In this document: positions 17,209 to 25,500 of the stretch, in pieces
Layout: each line of letters begins with the position of its first letter
How positions within the stretch are numbered: position 1 is the first letter of the stretch
Assembly: GCA_030148745.1 (NCBI GenBank)
Contig: JASBSV010000092.1
Location: 1 to 34,906 of the forward strand
Direction: 5' to 3'
Source of the DNA: Paracoccaceae bacterium
GTDB lineage: Bacteria; Pseudomonadota; Alphaproteobacteria; Rhodobacterales; Rhodobacteraceae
Length of the DNA stretch: 34,906 nt
Translations under genes and position numbers: made by a program
The notes under the pieces: model-generated
Databases searched by the model: none
What the model saw: only the letters and a program-made list of their open reading frames with translations
Told to the model about the DNA's origin: nothing

Positions 17209-19185
17209 ATGTCACACCGCCCCTTACCCTTTTCCCGTCGTCAGTTCCTTGCAGGCACCGCTGCCGGTGCCGCTTTGACCCTGCTGCACCCCTTTTCGGC
17301 GCGCGCCGCTGCGGGTCAGGCGCATCTGCGCATCATGGAAACGACCGACCTGCATGTGCATGTCTATCCCTACGACTATTATTCCGACAAACCCCGCGAC
17401 ACCGTGGGCCTTGCCCGGACCGCCTCCTATATCGGCGAGATCCGCAAAGAGGCCACAAACTCGATGCTGGTCGATAACGGCGATTTTCTTCAGGGCAACC
17501 CGATGGGCGATTACATCGCCTATGAACGCGGCATGAAAGAGGGCGATATGCACCCCGTCATCACCGCGATGAACGCCGTGGGCTTTGACGCCTCGACCCT
17601 TGGCAATCACGAGTTTAACTATGGCCTCGATTTCCTGATGAAATCCATCGCGGGCGCGAATTTCCCCATCGTCTCGGCCAATATCGCCAAGAAAGAGGGT
17701 GCCAATCCGACCGGTGACCAGACCCTGATCAAACCCTATACGATCCTTGAACGTACCGTCACCGACGGCGCCGGCGCCCAGCACAAGATCAAGGTCGGGC
17801 TGATCGGCTTTGTCCCGCCGCAGATCATGAACTGGGACCGCCGTCATCTGGAAGGCAATGTCACCACCCGCGACATCGTCGATACCGCCGCCGCCTATGT
17901 GCCGCAGATGAAGGAAGAAGGCGCCGATATCATCATCGCCCTGTCACACTCCGGCATCGGCAGCGCCGATCACTCCGACCTGATGGAAAACGCCTCGGTC
18001 CCGCTGGCCATGGTCGATGGCATCGACGCCATCATGACCGGCCACAGCCATCTGGTCTTTCCCGGCCCGCGCTATGACGGCTTTGCCGCGGTCGATTCCA
18101 AGGCCGGCACACTGCACGGCAAACCGGCCGCGATGGGCGGCTTTTGGGGCAGCCATCTGGGCGTGATCGACCTGATGCTGGAAACCTCGGGCGGCGAATG
18201 GAAGGTCATGAGCTTCGAGACCAAGGCCCGCCCGATCTCGAAACGCAACGAAGACCGCTCAATCACCGCGCTCGTTCCTAGCCAGCAATATGTGCTGGAT
18301 TCCATCAAGAAAGAGCATGAGGCGACGCTGGAATATATCCGCCGCCCGGTCGGCAAAACCTCGGCCCCGCTACAAAGCTATTTTGCTCTGGTCGCCGATG
18401 ATCCCTCGGTCCAGATCGTCTCGATCGCGCAGAAATGGTATATCGACCAGATGATGAAAGGCACGCCCTACGAAGGTCTGCCGATCCTCTCGGCGGCCGC
18501 GCCCTTCAAGGCCGGCGGACGCGGCGGGCCGGAATATTACACCGATGTTCCAAAAGGCAGCGTCGCGATCAAGAACGTGGCCGATCTCTATCTTTATCCC
18601 AACACGGTGCGCGCGGTGAAAGTGAACGGTGCGCAGGTTCGCGGCTGGCTCGAACGCTCGGCGGGGATCTTCAATCAGGTCAAACCTGGCAGCGCCGATC
18701 AGGTTCTGCTCAACCCCAGCTTTCCATCCTATAACTTCGATGTCATTGACGGTGTGACCTATCAGATCGACCTGTCGCAACCCTCGCGCTTCGGGCCCAA
18801 GGGCAAGCTGCTGAACCCCGACGCAAGCCGCATCACCAACCTGATGTATAACGGCAAGCCGGTGACCGACGAGATGGAGTTCATCGTGGCCACCAACAAC
18901 TACCGCGCCTCGGGCGGCGGCGATTTCCCCGGTGCCAAGGGCGACACGATCGTTTACGAGGCGCCCGATACCAACCGCGACGTCATCGTGCGCTATATCG
19001 TCGAACAGGGCACGATCAACCCGACAGCCGATGCCAACTGGACGTTCAAACCCCTGCCGGGCACGAGCGTCCTGTTCGATACCGGCCCCAAGGCCCGCGA
19101 CTATATCCACGATGTCAAAGGCGTGAAAATCGAACCGGCCGGCGACGGCCCCGACGGCTTTGCAAGGTTCCGCATCACGCTGTGA
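17209..19185 (+). CDS. cpdB: 2',3'-cyclic-nucleotide 2'-phosphodiesterase / 3'-nucleotidase, Tat-exported
   Basis: A periplasmic metallophosphoesterase of about 658 residues that hydrolyses 2',3'-cyclic nucleotides and 3'-nucleotides to nucleosides and phosphate. The signal is twin-arginine type: SRRQFLAG (R10, R11), a hydrophobic stretch and a cut after FSARAAA. Metal-site motifs are TTDLHVH (D47, H49), NGDFLQGNPMG, GNHEFNYG, LSHSG and GHSHLVFPG. The C-terminal 5'-nucleotidase domain has VATNNYRASGGGDF for base stacking. ATG 17209 has AGAGG eight bases upstream. It ends in an intrinsic terminator. With the RNase T2 gene at 24865 it could form a periplasmic RNA-salvage route. Confidence 0.95.
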   Translation: MSHRPLPFSRRQFLAGTAAGAALTLLHPFSARAAAGQAHLRIMETTDLHVHVYPYDYYSDKPRDTVGLARTASYIGEIRKEATNSMLVDNGDFLQGNPMGDYIAYERGMKEGDMHPVITAMNAVGFDASTLGNHEFNYGLDFLMKSIAGANFPIVSANIAKKEGANPTGDQTLIKPYTILERTVTDGAGAQHKIKVGLIGFVPPQIMNWDRRHLEGNVTTRDIVDTAAAYVPQMKEEGADIIIALSHSGIGSADHSDLMENASVPLAMVDGIDAIMTGHSHLVFPGPRYDGFAAVDSKAGTLHGKPAAMGGFWGSHLGVIDLMLETSGGEWKVMSFETKARPISKRNEDRSITALVPSQQYVLDSIKKEHEATLEYIRRPVGKTSAPLQSYFALVADDPSVQIVSIAQKWYIDQMMKGTPYEGLPILSAAAPFKAGGRGGPEYYTDVPKGSVAIKNVADLYLYPNTVRAVKVNGAQVRGWLERSAGIFNQVKPGSADQVLLNPSFPSYNFDVIDGVTYQIDLSQPSRFGPKGKLLNPDASRITNLMYNGKPVTDEMEFIVATNNYRASGGGDFPGAKGDTIVYEAPDTNRDVIVRYIVEQGTINPTADANWTFKPLPGTSVLFDTGPKARDYIHDVKGVKIEPAGDGPDGFARFRITL

Positions 19186-19208
19186 TCGCGGCAGAGCGAC
19201 CCAATACC

Positions 19209-19243
19209 CGCCCCGCCGCGCTCCTGCCCGGCGGGGCGTTTTT
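19209..19243 (+). terminator. Intrinsic terminator of cpdB
   Basis: A perfect 10-bp stem (cgccccgccg at 19209-19218, cggcggggcg at 19229-19238) is followed by five T. It lies 24 bases past the cpdB stop. Confidence 0.92.
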
Positions 19244-19286
19244 CCTTCTGCTTGCACATCGCCCCCCGCGCCGCTTAGATCCTCCC

Positions 19287-19628
19287 ATGTTCAGGATCCT
19301 CATCGCGCTCACCTTTATCGCCGCCATGGCGGCCGTCGTCACAAAACCCCGCCCCGACCGGGTAGAGCTTTTGCTGCGCGACAAGGTCCAAAGCGCCATC
19401 GCCGCACAAAGCAGCGCCTCAACCACCAACCCGGCCGCCAAAACCGCGCTGGCGCTCTGCAAACTTGACGCCAACGCCTGTTTCCGGCTGATCCGCGCGG
19501 GGATCGACCTGACATATACCGACCGATGGCTCTTTGCCCGGGTCGATCTTGCCGGCTTTGGCAAGACCACAACCTGTTATGCGCTCTTTACGCGCCTGAT
19601 CTGCACCGGCGATATTCTCTCGGGCTAG
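19287..19628 (+). CDS. Small membrane-anchored protein of unknown function (DUF4359-like)
   Basis: A protein of about 113 residues. The N-terminus MFRILIALTFIAAMAAVV is a single membrane segment or signal anchor. The rest is a small soluble domain with four cysteines in KLDANACF, TTTCYALF and flanking segments. The general pattern resembles the DUF4359 family; that is from memory, not a search. It opens 44 bases after the cpdB terminator, so it has its own promoter or is read through. No clear ribosome site precedes ATG 19287. It is followed by the SRP RNA gene. Confidence 0.65.
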   Translation: MFRILIALTFIAAMAAVVTKPRPDRVELLLRDKVQSAIAAQSSASTTNPAAKTALALCKLDANACFRLIRAGIDLTYTDRWLFARVDLAGFGKTTTCYALFTRLICTGDILSG

Positions 19629-19658
19629 CCAGGCGCGCCGAAAACACAACAGCCCCCC

Positions 19659-19687
19659 TTGCAGCACGCACCCCTTGCCTTTACATA
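19659..19687 (+). promoter_or_regulatory. Sigma-70-type promoter of the SRP RNA gene
   Basis: A -35 TTGCAG (19659-19664) and -10 TACATA (19682-19687) are separated by exactly 17 bases. The predicted start near 19693 agrees with the first paired bases of the RNA. Confidence 0.6.
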
Positions 19688-19690
19688 ACC

Positions 19691-19791
19691 GGCTGAGAGG
19701 TTGGCGCGGGCAGGCACCTCGCCAACCCGGTCAGATCCGGAAGGAAGCAGCCGTAACGAGCCTCGCTTGGGTCGTTGTCCAGCCTCTCACC
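19691..19791 (+). ncRNA. ffs: Signal recognition particle RNA, small bacterial (4.5S) type
   Basis: The conserved SRP domain IV is unmistakable: ggtcagatccggaaggaagc, then agccgtaacgag, with the GGAA apical loop and the asymmetric loop that bind Ffh. The ends pair as gagaggttgg (19695-19704) with ccagcctctc (19779-19788). The length of about 100 bases matches the short bacterial form. The RNA scaffolds Ffh and helps target nascent membrane proteins to the translocon. The exact 3' end is uncertain because no T-run terminator follows. Confidence 0.96.
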
Positions 19792-19824
19792 CACCACCCC
19801 CGATAATCAGGCGCCATAGCGGCC

Positions 19825-20313
19825 CTAAGACCGCGCCGCGCTGGCCCAGTCATACTGCCCCTCGGTCTCAACCGCACAGGGCCGCACCGCGCGCAGCCGC
19901 CGTAGGGCCACCTCCGGCGCCTCGCCGGCCTCGACCATCAGACGCAGCAGCGCCATGCCCGACCGGCCACAGCCGCCATAGCAATGCGCCAGAACCCTGC
20001 CCCGCGCCGCCAGAATCGCCAGCGCCGCCGCCGACACCCCGGGCCAAAGCGCCGCCACATCGGCTCCGGGCGCCCCGAAATCGCTGACCGGCAGATGCCG
20101 CCACGCAACACCGCTCTGCTCCAGATCATCGCCCAGCCCCCCGGCGCCCGCATAATCCAGCTCGCGCTGCGGCGTCATCGTCAGAACCATCGCCGGCGAC
20201 CAGCGCAGGATCTGCGCCAGATCCCGCCGATAATCCCCGCCGCGCCCCGGCATCGCACAGATGCCTATGCGCCCGCCCAGAACCTCCAGATCGCTGATCA
20301 CATAATCTGCCAT
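19825..20313 (-). CDS. Tyrosine / dual-specificity protein phosphatase family protein
   Basis: A protein of about 162 residues with the cysteine-phosphatase signature HCYGGCGRS (110-118): nucleophile C111 and phosphate-binding R117. A candidate general acid is D78 in PVSDFGAPG. This is the minimal dual-specificity phosphatase core. ATG 20313 is chosen because AGGA lies five bases before it; an in-frame ATG two codons upstream has poorer spacing. It faces the SRP RNA gene and is divergent from dnaX, so it interrupts the usual order. The substrate could be a phosphoprotein, an RNA end or a small molecule. Confidence 0.85.
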   Translation of the reverse strand: MADYVISDLEVLGGRIGICAMPGRGGDYRRDLAQILRWSPAMVLTMTPQRELDYAGAGGLGDDLEQSGVAWRHLPVSDFGAPGADVAALWPGVSAAALAILAARGRVLAHCYGGCGRSGMALLRLMVEAGEAPEVALRRLRAVRPCAVETEGQYDWASAARS

Positions 20314-20425
20314 TACCATCCTTTCCGCCTGCACCCGCCCACCAGATCCCCTGCTGCCGTCTGAGCGGTGGACGCCCACGCCCCGGCGCTTTAACCTCAG
20401 GCGACAGGCGAATCCCGAGAGGCAA

Positions 20426-22189
20426 ATGACCCAAACCCCCGATACCGTCTATCAGGTTCTGGCGCGCAAATACCGCCCGGCCACTTTTGCCGACCTGATC
20501 GGCCAGCAAGCGATGGTCAAAACGCTGAAAAACGCGTTCAAGGCCGACCGCATCGCTCAGGCTTTCATCATGACCGGTATTCGCGGCACCGGCAAAACCA
20601 CCACCGCGCGGATCATCGCCAAGGGGCTCAACTGCGTCGGCCCCGACGGTCAGGGCGGCCCGACAACCGACCCCTGTGGCCAATGCGAGCCCTGCATCGG
20701 CATCGCCGAAGGGCGCCATGTCGATGTGATCGAAATGGACGCCGCCTCGCGCACCGGCGTCGGCGATATCCGCGAGATTATCGAAAGCGTGCACTACCGC
20801 GCCGCCTCGGCCCGCTACAAAGTCTATATCATCGACGAGGTGCATATGCTCTCGACCAGCGCCTTCAACGCGCTGCTCAAAACACTGGAAGAGCCGCCCG
20901 CCCACGTCAAATTCATCTTCGCCACGACCGAGATCCGCAAAGTCCCGGTCACCGTCCTGTCGCGCTGCCAGCGCTTCGATCTGCGCCGGATCGAGCCCGA
21001 GACGATGATCGCACATCTGCAATCCATCGCCGCTCTCGAAAACGCCCCGATCACCGAAGACGCTCTGGCCCTGATCACCCGCGCCGCCGAAGGCTCGGTC
21101 CGCGATGCGATGTCGCTTCTCGATCAGGCGATCGCCCATGGCGCCGGTGAGACCACCGCGCTCGAGGTGCGCGCGATGCTCGGACTGGCCGATCGCGGCC
21201 GGGTCCTCGATCTGTTCGAGCTGATCCTCAAAGGCGATGCCGCCGCCGCGCTGGCCGAACTTTCGGCGCAATATGCCGATGGCGCCGATCCCATGGCGAT
21301 CCTGCGCGATCTGGCCGAAATCACCCATTGGACCAGCGTGATCAAGATCACGCCGCAGGCTGCCGACGACCCAACCGTCAGCCCCGATGAACGCGACCGC
21401 GGCCGCGCCATGGCCGAACGGATTGCCATGCGCATCCTGTCGCGCATGTGGCAAATGCTGCTCAAATCGCTCGAAGAGGTCTCGCGCGCGCCCAACGCCA
21501 TGATGGCCGCCGAAATGGCGATCATCCGCCTGACCCATGTGGCCGATCTGCCCTCGCCCGAAGATCTGGTGCGCAAACTGAACGATGCCGCCCCGCACGA
21601 AACGCGCGCAACCCCCTCCGCACCCGGCCCGTCCGCCACGGCCTCAACCACCACCTCCGCCTCCGCCGCCCCAACATCGGCCCACACCGCCCCGCCGCCA
21701 AATACCCGGGGCGCACAGGCCACGGCCCTCGCCCCGCAATCGCAAACCGCTCTGGCCCGCTATGCCCGCTTTGACGACGTGGTTCAGCTGATCCGCCAGC
21801 ACCGCGATGTCCAGCTTCTGGTCGAGGTCGAAACCTCCCTGCGTCTGGTCAGCTACAGCGCCGGACGGATCGAGTTTCAGCCAACCGAAACCGCACCACA
21901 GGATCTGGCCGCCAAACTCTCAAGCCGCCTGCAACGCTGGACCGGCGCCCGCTGGGGCGTCTCGGTCGTCAACGAAGGCGGCGGCGAGACCATTGCCGAA
22001 AAACGCGACGCGGCCGAGCTTGCACTTCAGGCCCAGGCGCGCGATCACCCGCTGGTAATGGCCGTCTTCGACGCCTTCCCGAACGCAAGGATCATCAGGA
22101 TCACAACCCCCGAAGAGATCACCTCAGACGCCGCCGCTCAGGCCCTGCCCGAGGTCGACGACGAATGGGATCCCTTCGAAGAAGATTAA
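20426..22189 (+). CDS. dnaX: DNA polymerase III subunit gamma/tau
   Basis: A 587-residue clamp-loader ATPase of the replicative polymerase. The AAA+ module has Walker A GIRGTGKTT (51-59), a zinc site (C70, C84, C87, C90) and Walker B IIDEVH (135-140). The SRC arginine-finger motif is in LSRCQRFDLRR. Domain III follows, then a Pro/Ala/Thr-rich linker (about 390-440), then a C-terminal tau-like domain that would contact the polymerase. I see no A-rich slippery site near the linker, so a shorter gamma form by frameshifting is not indicated. It leads a dnaX-ebfC-recR cluster. Upstream GAGAGG supports ATG 20426. Confidence 0.97.
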   Translation: MTQTPDTVYQVLARKYRPATFADLIGQQAMVKTLKNAFKADRIAQAFIMTGIRGTGKTTTARIIAKGLNCVGPDGQGGPTTDPCGQCEPCIGIAEGRHVDVIEMDAASRTGVGDIREIIESVHYRAASARYKVYIIDEVHMLSTSAFNALLKTLEEPPAHVKFIFATTEIRKVPVTVLSRCQRFDLRRIEPETMIAHLQSIAALENAPITEDALALITRAAEGSVRDAMSLLDQAIAHGAGETTALEVRAMLGLADRGRVLDLFELILKGDAAAALAELSAQYADGADPMAILRDLAEITHWTSVIKITPQAADDPTVSPDERDRGRAMAERIAMRILSRMWQMLLKSLEEVSRAPNAMMAAEMAIIRLTHVADLPSPEDLVRKLNDAAPHETRATPSAPGPSATASTTTSASAAPTSAHTAPPPNTRGAQATALAPQSQTALARYARFDDVVQLIRQHRDVQLLVEVETSLRLVSYSAGRIEFQPTETAPQDLAAKLSSRLQRWTGARWGVSVVNEGGGETIAEKRDAAELALQAQARDHPLVMAVFDAFPNARIIRITTPEEITSDAAAQALPEVDDEWDPFEED

Positions 22190-22200
22190 GGAGAACAACA

Positions 22201-22545
22201 ATGCTCAAAGGTCTCGGCGGCCTTGGCGACATGGCCAAGATGATGAAAACCGCACAGGAAATGCAAACCAAAATGGCCGAGCTTCAGGACAGCCTGAGCG
22301 CAATGACAGTGACCGGCGAAAGCGGCGCGGGTCTGGTGCGCGCCACCGCCACCGCCAAGGGAGAGCTGACCGCGCTCGACATCGACCCCTCCATCTTCAA
22401 CCCCGACGAAAAGGAAGTGGTCGAAGATCTGATCCTCGCCGCGATCAAGGACGCCCAGCAGAAGGCTCAGGAAAAATCCGCCGCCGAGATGGGCAAACTG
22501 ACCGAAGGCATGGGCCTGCCGGCGGGAATGAAGCTGCCCTTCTGA
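22201..22545 (+). CDS. ebfC: Nucleoid-associated protein of the YbaB/EbfC family
   Basis: A protein of about 114 residues that binds DNA as a dimer with a tweezer shape. The sequence starts [20 protein letters not shown], typical of the family, with a long first helix, a central sheet ([20 protein letters not shown]) and a last helix. ATG 22201 has AAGGAG about seven bases upstream. It starts 11 bases after the dnaX stop, in the conserved dnaX-ebfC-recR order. Confidence 0.95.
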   Translation: MLKGLGGLGDMAKMMKTAQEMQTKMAELQDSLSAMTVTGESGAGLVRATATAKGELTALDIDPSIFNPDEKEVVEDLILAAIKDAQQKAQEKSAAEMGKLTEGMGLPAGMKLPF

Positions 22546-22573
22546 TGCGCCTGCCCCGCTTCTTCTTTGCACC

Positions 22574-22592
22574 AAATACTCCCGCCGGAGGC
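22574..22592 (+). repeat. Short dispersed repeat, copy 2 of 3
   Basis: Sequence AAATACTCCCGCCGGAGGC in the ebfC-recR gap. The preceding TTCTTCTTTGCA (from about 22560) is shared with copy 3 at 32006-32024. Confidence 0.65.
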
Positions 22593-22605
22593 ATGATCCC
22601 TTCAC

Positions 22606-22620
22606 CCCGGCAGCGCCGGG
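22606..22620 (+). promoter_or_regulatory. Hairpin at the recR ribosome-binding position
   Basis: A perfect 6-bp stem (cccggc / gccggg) with loop AGC ends one base before the recR ATG, exactly where a Shine-Dalgarno would be. No Shine-Dalgarno is seen in the hairpin or directly beside it. A 10-codon reading frame (22593-22625) ends across the recR start as ATGA, so coupling is conceivable. Confidence 0.4.
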
Positions 22621-22621
22621 C

Positions 22622-23218
22622 ATGAGCGATACACCCAAAGAGATCGATGCGCTGATCGCGCTAATGGCCAAACTTCCCGGCCTTGGGCCACGCTCGGCCC
22701 GGCGCGCGGTTCTGCATCTGATCAAAAAGCGGGCGCTGCTTCTCACCCCGCTGGCCGATGCGATGCATGCCGTCGGCGCCTCGGCCCGCGAATGCCTCAA
22801 CTGCGGCAATATCGGCACCTCCGAGATCTGCGCGATCTGCACCGACGAAGCCCGCGCCACCGGCCAGATCTGCGTCGTCGAAGATGTCGCCGATCTCTGG
22901 GCTATGGAACGCGCCGGGGTCTTTCGCGGCCGCTATCACGTTCTGGGCGGCACGCTTTCGGCGCTCGATGCGGTCGGCCCCGAAGATCTGGGCATCCCGC
23001 GCCTGACAACCCGCGTCAAAGCCGAGGCGATCACCGAGGTGATCTTGGCCCTCAACGCCACCATCGACGGGCAGACCACCGCCCATTACATCGCCGATCA
23101 GCTTGAAAACAAGGTCACCGTCACCAGCCTTGCGCAGGGCGTTCCCATCGGGGGTGAGCTTGATTACCTCGACGACGGCACAATCAGCGCGGCGCTCAGG
23201 GCGCGCAAGACGCTCTAG
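22622..23218 (+). CDS. recR: Recombination mediator protein RecR
   Basis: A 198-residue protein that acts with RecF/RecO to load RecA at gaps. The N-terminal helix-hairpin-helix reads [17 protein letters not shown] four-cysteine zinc site follows (C58, C61, C70, C73), then a Toprim domain beginning [19 protein letters not shown], then a Walker-like C-terminal segment. ATG 22622 fits the family start, although no ribosome site is visible (see the hairpin). The TAG stop is shared on the other strand with the next gene through CTAG. Confidence 0.97.
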   Translation: MSDTPKEIDALIALMAKLPGLGPRSARRAVLHLIKKRALLLTPLADAMHAVGASARECLNCGNIGTSEICAICTDEARATGQICVVEDVADLWAMERAGVFRGRYHVLGGTLSALDAVGPEDLGIPRLTTRVKAEAITEVILALNATIDGQTTAHYIADQLENKVTVTSLAQGVPIGGELDYLDDGTISAALRARKTL

Positions 23219-23787
23219 CCGCCCTCGTCGCAATAGCCGCTCTGGCCCAGCGCCTGCTGCGTCAGATCGCTCTCAAACCAGCCCGCGCCGACATATTCGG
23301 ACGACCGCTGGACCGTCACGAATTGCCATTTGCCGCGGGGCTCATGGGCAAAGACCACATTATCGCCCGCCTCGATCTCGCCGGTCCGCTTCGCGGTTGT
23401 CGGCTCGATACTGTCATAAAGCTTGATAAAGGGGCCGCTCCAGTCCTTGCAGGTAAAGCGCGCGGCGCGGGCCACCGGCAATGTCTTCATCTGCAAACGC
23501 AGCCAGATGACATTGACCGGCAGGCGGGTGGCGTCGGCATCGACCTTGCAATCCAGCGTCTTTTCCCTGCGCTTCAAAAGGGCGATCAGATCCTGATCCT
23601 GCTTCGAAAGATCCGGCGATCTTGTCAGGCAGTCCGAGTTGTTGAAAACCGCGCTGCCCAGATTGGTGCCGAAACATTGCCCGGCGCGGTCAAGGATCAG
23701 GTTGCGGGTGAACCACAGATCGTGACAGGCATCTTCGGCCTGTACCGACATCACCGAAAAAACCCAGAACAACAGCGCCAGCCGCAT
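23215..23787 (-). CDS. Secreted YARHG-domain protein (DUF4453-like)
   Basis: A protein of about 190 residues with a signal peptide (1-17, ending SVMSVQA). The mature N-terminus, [19 protein letters not shown], is a YARHG-type domain with paired cysteines. The C-terminal part (about 115-185) is beta-rich with spaced glycine and aromatic residues and may be an SH3-like fold. Six or more cysteines suggest disulfides in the periplasm. ATG 23787 has GGGGAG seven bases upstream. Function unknown. It is convergent with recR and lies after trcR on the same strand, but an inverted repeat separates the two. Confidence 0.78.
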   Translation of the reverse strand: MRLALLFWVFSVMSVQAEDACHDLWFTRNLILDRAGQCFGTNLGSAVFNNSDCLTRSPDLSKQDQDLIALLKRREKTLDCKVDADATRLPVNVIWLRLQMKTLPVARAARFTCKDWSGPFIKLYDSIEPTTAKRTGEIEAGDNVVFAHEPRGKWQFVTVQRSSEYVGAGWFESDLTQQALGQSGYCDEGG

Positions 23788-23864
23788 CCCTACACTCCCC
23801 GCACTCAACCGGGCCGCTGGCGGCGACCGGCTGTTGAGGGGTATTTTTCCCTGCCCGGCCCAAA

Positions 23865-23909
23865 AGGTAAAGACACAGCCGGGCGATCTGCGCGGCTGTG
23901 TCTTTACCT
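23865..23909 (-). terminator. Long inverted repeat, probable trcR terminator
   Basis: Sixteen bases at 23865-23880 are exactly repeated in reverse complement at 23894-23909, plus one more pair inside (23881 with 23893), around an 11-base loop. Read on the minus strand it ends in a short T-run. A second 7-bp hairpin (23947-23953 with 23959-23965) lies nearer the trcR stop. Nothing else is seen in the 202-base gap. Confidence 0.65.
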
Positions 23910-23989
23910 GACTGGAATCTCAGCAAAACAAACATCCCGCCAAAGCGTCCGGCCAATCGCCGGACCGCCCTTGCGCACGGGATCAGCGA

Positions 23990-24739
23990 TCATTTATCGC
24001 TGTCGTCCTCATCGTCATCGGCATCGCTGGGAAGATTGAAGAAACTGTCGGCATCGACAGGATCGTCTTTCTTTTCGTGATCATCGCTCAGCGTAAAGGT
24101 CTCAAGACCGGAAATCGCCGTCGGCATCTTGGGCTCGGCCGCCATGCCCAGCGATTGCTCGGTCGAGACAAGCTTGCGCCGCTCGTCATCGGTCATCACG
24201 CCGCCTTCCTTGGCCTTCTTGGCGTTGGCCTTCTGAACTGCGGCATCCAGTTCGGACTGACGGCACAGGCCCAGCGCGACCGGATCGATCGGCTGAATGT
24301 TCGATATGTTCCAGTGGGTACGCTCGCGGATCGCCTGAATGGTCGGCTTGGTCGTGCCCACCAGTTTCGAGATCTGGCCATCCGACAGTTCGGGATGGAA
24401 CTTGACCAGCCACAGGATCGACGCCGGCCGATCCTGACGCTTGGACAGGGGCGTGTAACGCGGCCCGCGGCGCTTTTCCTCGCCCACGGCGGCGGCGTTG
24501 AACTTCAGCTTCAGCTTGTGCAGCGGATCGGCAATCGCCTTGTCGATCTCTTCCTGCGTCAGCTGGTTGTTGGCGATGGGATCAAAACCTTTGACACCGG
24601 CGGCGACATCGCCATCGGCAATGCCCTGTACCTCAAGCTCGTGCATACCGACGAAATCGGCGATCTGCTTGAAGGTCAGTGTCGTGTTATCCACCAGCCA
24701 GACTGCGGTGGCTCGTGCCATGATCGGTTTGCCGTCCAT
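23990..24739 (-). CDS. trcR: TrcR / DUF1013 family regulator
   Basis: A 249-residue protein of the alphaproteobacterial DUF1013 family, named TrcR for a cell-cycle transcription regulator. The opening ATAVWLVDNTTLTFKQIADF and the later QISKLVGTTKPTIQAIRER each look like helix-turn-helix units (about residues 8-40 and 118-145). The C-terminal tail (226-249) is almost entirely Asp, Glu and Ser. No membrane segment is present. ATG 24739 is supported by AGGAG seven bases upstream. It is divergent from the RNase T2 gene and may be single-gene. The regulatory role comes from family knowledge; targets cannot be read here. Confidence 0.88.
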   Translation of the reverse strand: MDGKPIMARATAVWLVDNTTLTFKQIADFVGMHELEVQGIADGDVAAGVKGFDPIANNQLTQEEIDKAIADPLHKLKLKFNAAAVGEEKRRGPRYTPLSKRQDRPASILWLVKFHPELSDGQISKLVGTTKPTIQAIRERTHWNISNIQPIDPVALGLCRQSELDAAVQKANAKKAKEGGVMTDDERRKLVSTEQSLGMAAEPKMPTAISGLETFTLSDDHEKKDDPVDADSFFNLPSDADDDEDDSDK

Positions 24740-24809
24740 CGGATATCTCCTAAACCCATATCTTCCCCGATGCCCGTTTCAGGGCGGACCGCGCGGGCCC
24801 AAGTTCACA

Positions 24810-24837
24810 TTGTCGGGGAACTCAGAGCCTATATAGT
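24810..24837 (+). promoter_or_regulatory. Sigma-70-type promoter of the RNase T2 gene
   Basis: A -35 TTGTCG (24810-24815) and -10 TATAGT (24832-24837) are 16 bases apart, which places the transcript start near 24844 and leaves a leader of about 20 bases with AAGGAG. Confidence 0.5.
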
Positions 24838-24864
24838 CACCCTGAGTTAAGGAGAAAACCCCAA

Positions 24865-25494
24865 ATGCGCTGGCTCGCCGCCCTTGTGATATCCGCCTCG
24901 ATGGCTATGGCAGCCGGCGAAAAATCGGGGGATTTCGATTATTACGTCCTGTCGCTGTCCTGGTCGCCGAACTGGTGCGATCTGGAAGGGCGCGCCAAAA
25001 ACAGCGACCAATGCCGCCCGGACAAGGGATTCGGCTGGGTGCTGCACGGGCTCTGGCCGCAGTATGAAACCGGCTGGCCCTCCTATTGCCCAACCGCCCA
25101 GCGCCCGCCCTCGCGCGCCCGAACCCGCGCCATGGCCGATATCATGGGCACCGCCGGCCTGGCCTGGTATCAGTGGAAGAAACACGGCACATGCTCGGGC
25201 CTGACGGCGGATGAATACTTTGCCGCCGCGCGCCGCGCCTTTGATGCGGTGAGCCGTCCGGCGGTCTTTCGCAAACTTGATAAGCCGGTGAAACTGCCCG
25301 CTTCTATCGTTGAAGAGGCGTTTCTGAGGGCCAATCCCACATGGGACAAAGACATGCTGACCATCACCTGCAAGGCCGGCCGCATCCAAGAGGCGCGCCT
25401 TTGCCTCAGCAAGGATCTTCAGCCGCGCATCTGCGGCCGCGATGTCAGGCGCGACTGTTCGATGTCAGACGCCCTTTTTGCGCCGCTGCCCTAG
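24865..25494 (+). CDS. Secreted ribonuclease of the T2 family
   Basis: A 209-residue protein with a signal peptide (1-16, ending ASMAMA). The first active-site block is VLHGLWPQ (H61) and the second is QWKKHGTCSG (K106, H107). The second block normally begins His-Glu-Trp; here it is Tyr-Gln-Trp (102-104), so the catalytic glutamate is a glutamine. Eight or more cysteines, including C38, C50, C75 and C110, can form the family's disulfides. T2 enzymes cut RNA in the periplasm to 2',3'-cyclic and then 3' nucleotides, which CpdB could take further. ATG 24865 has AAGGAG upstream. Confidence 0.9.
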   Translation: MRWLAALVISASMAMAAGEKSGDFDYYVLSLSWSPNWCDLEGRAKNSDQCRPDKGFGWVLHGLWPQYETGWPSYCPTAQRPPSRARTRAMADIMGTAGLAWYQWKKHGTCSGLTADEYFAAARRAFDAVSRPAVFRKLDKPVKLPASIVEEAFLRANPTWDKDMLTITCKAGRIQEARLCLSKDLQPRICGRDVRRDCSMSDALFAPLP

Positions 25495-25500
25495 GGGCGA

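Noticed and set aside
20126-21598. Long open frame on the minus strand opposite dnaX (490 codons)
   Set aside because: It is a shadow of high-GC codon use in dnaX. It shows no recognisable domain, has low-complexity composition, and overlaps the well-supported dnaX and phosphatase genes.
20426-22189. Programmed frameshift in dnaX giving a gamma form
   Set aside because: No A-rich slippery heptamer is seen in the linker region where it would be needed.
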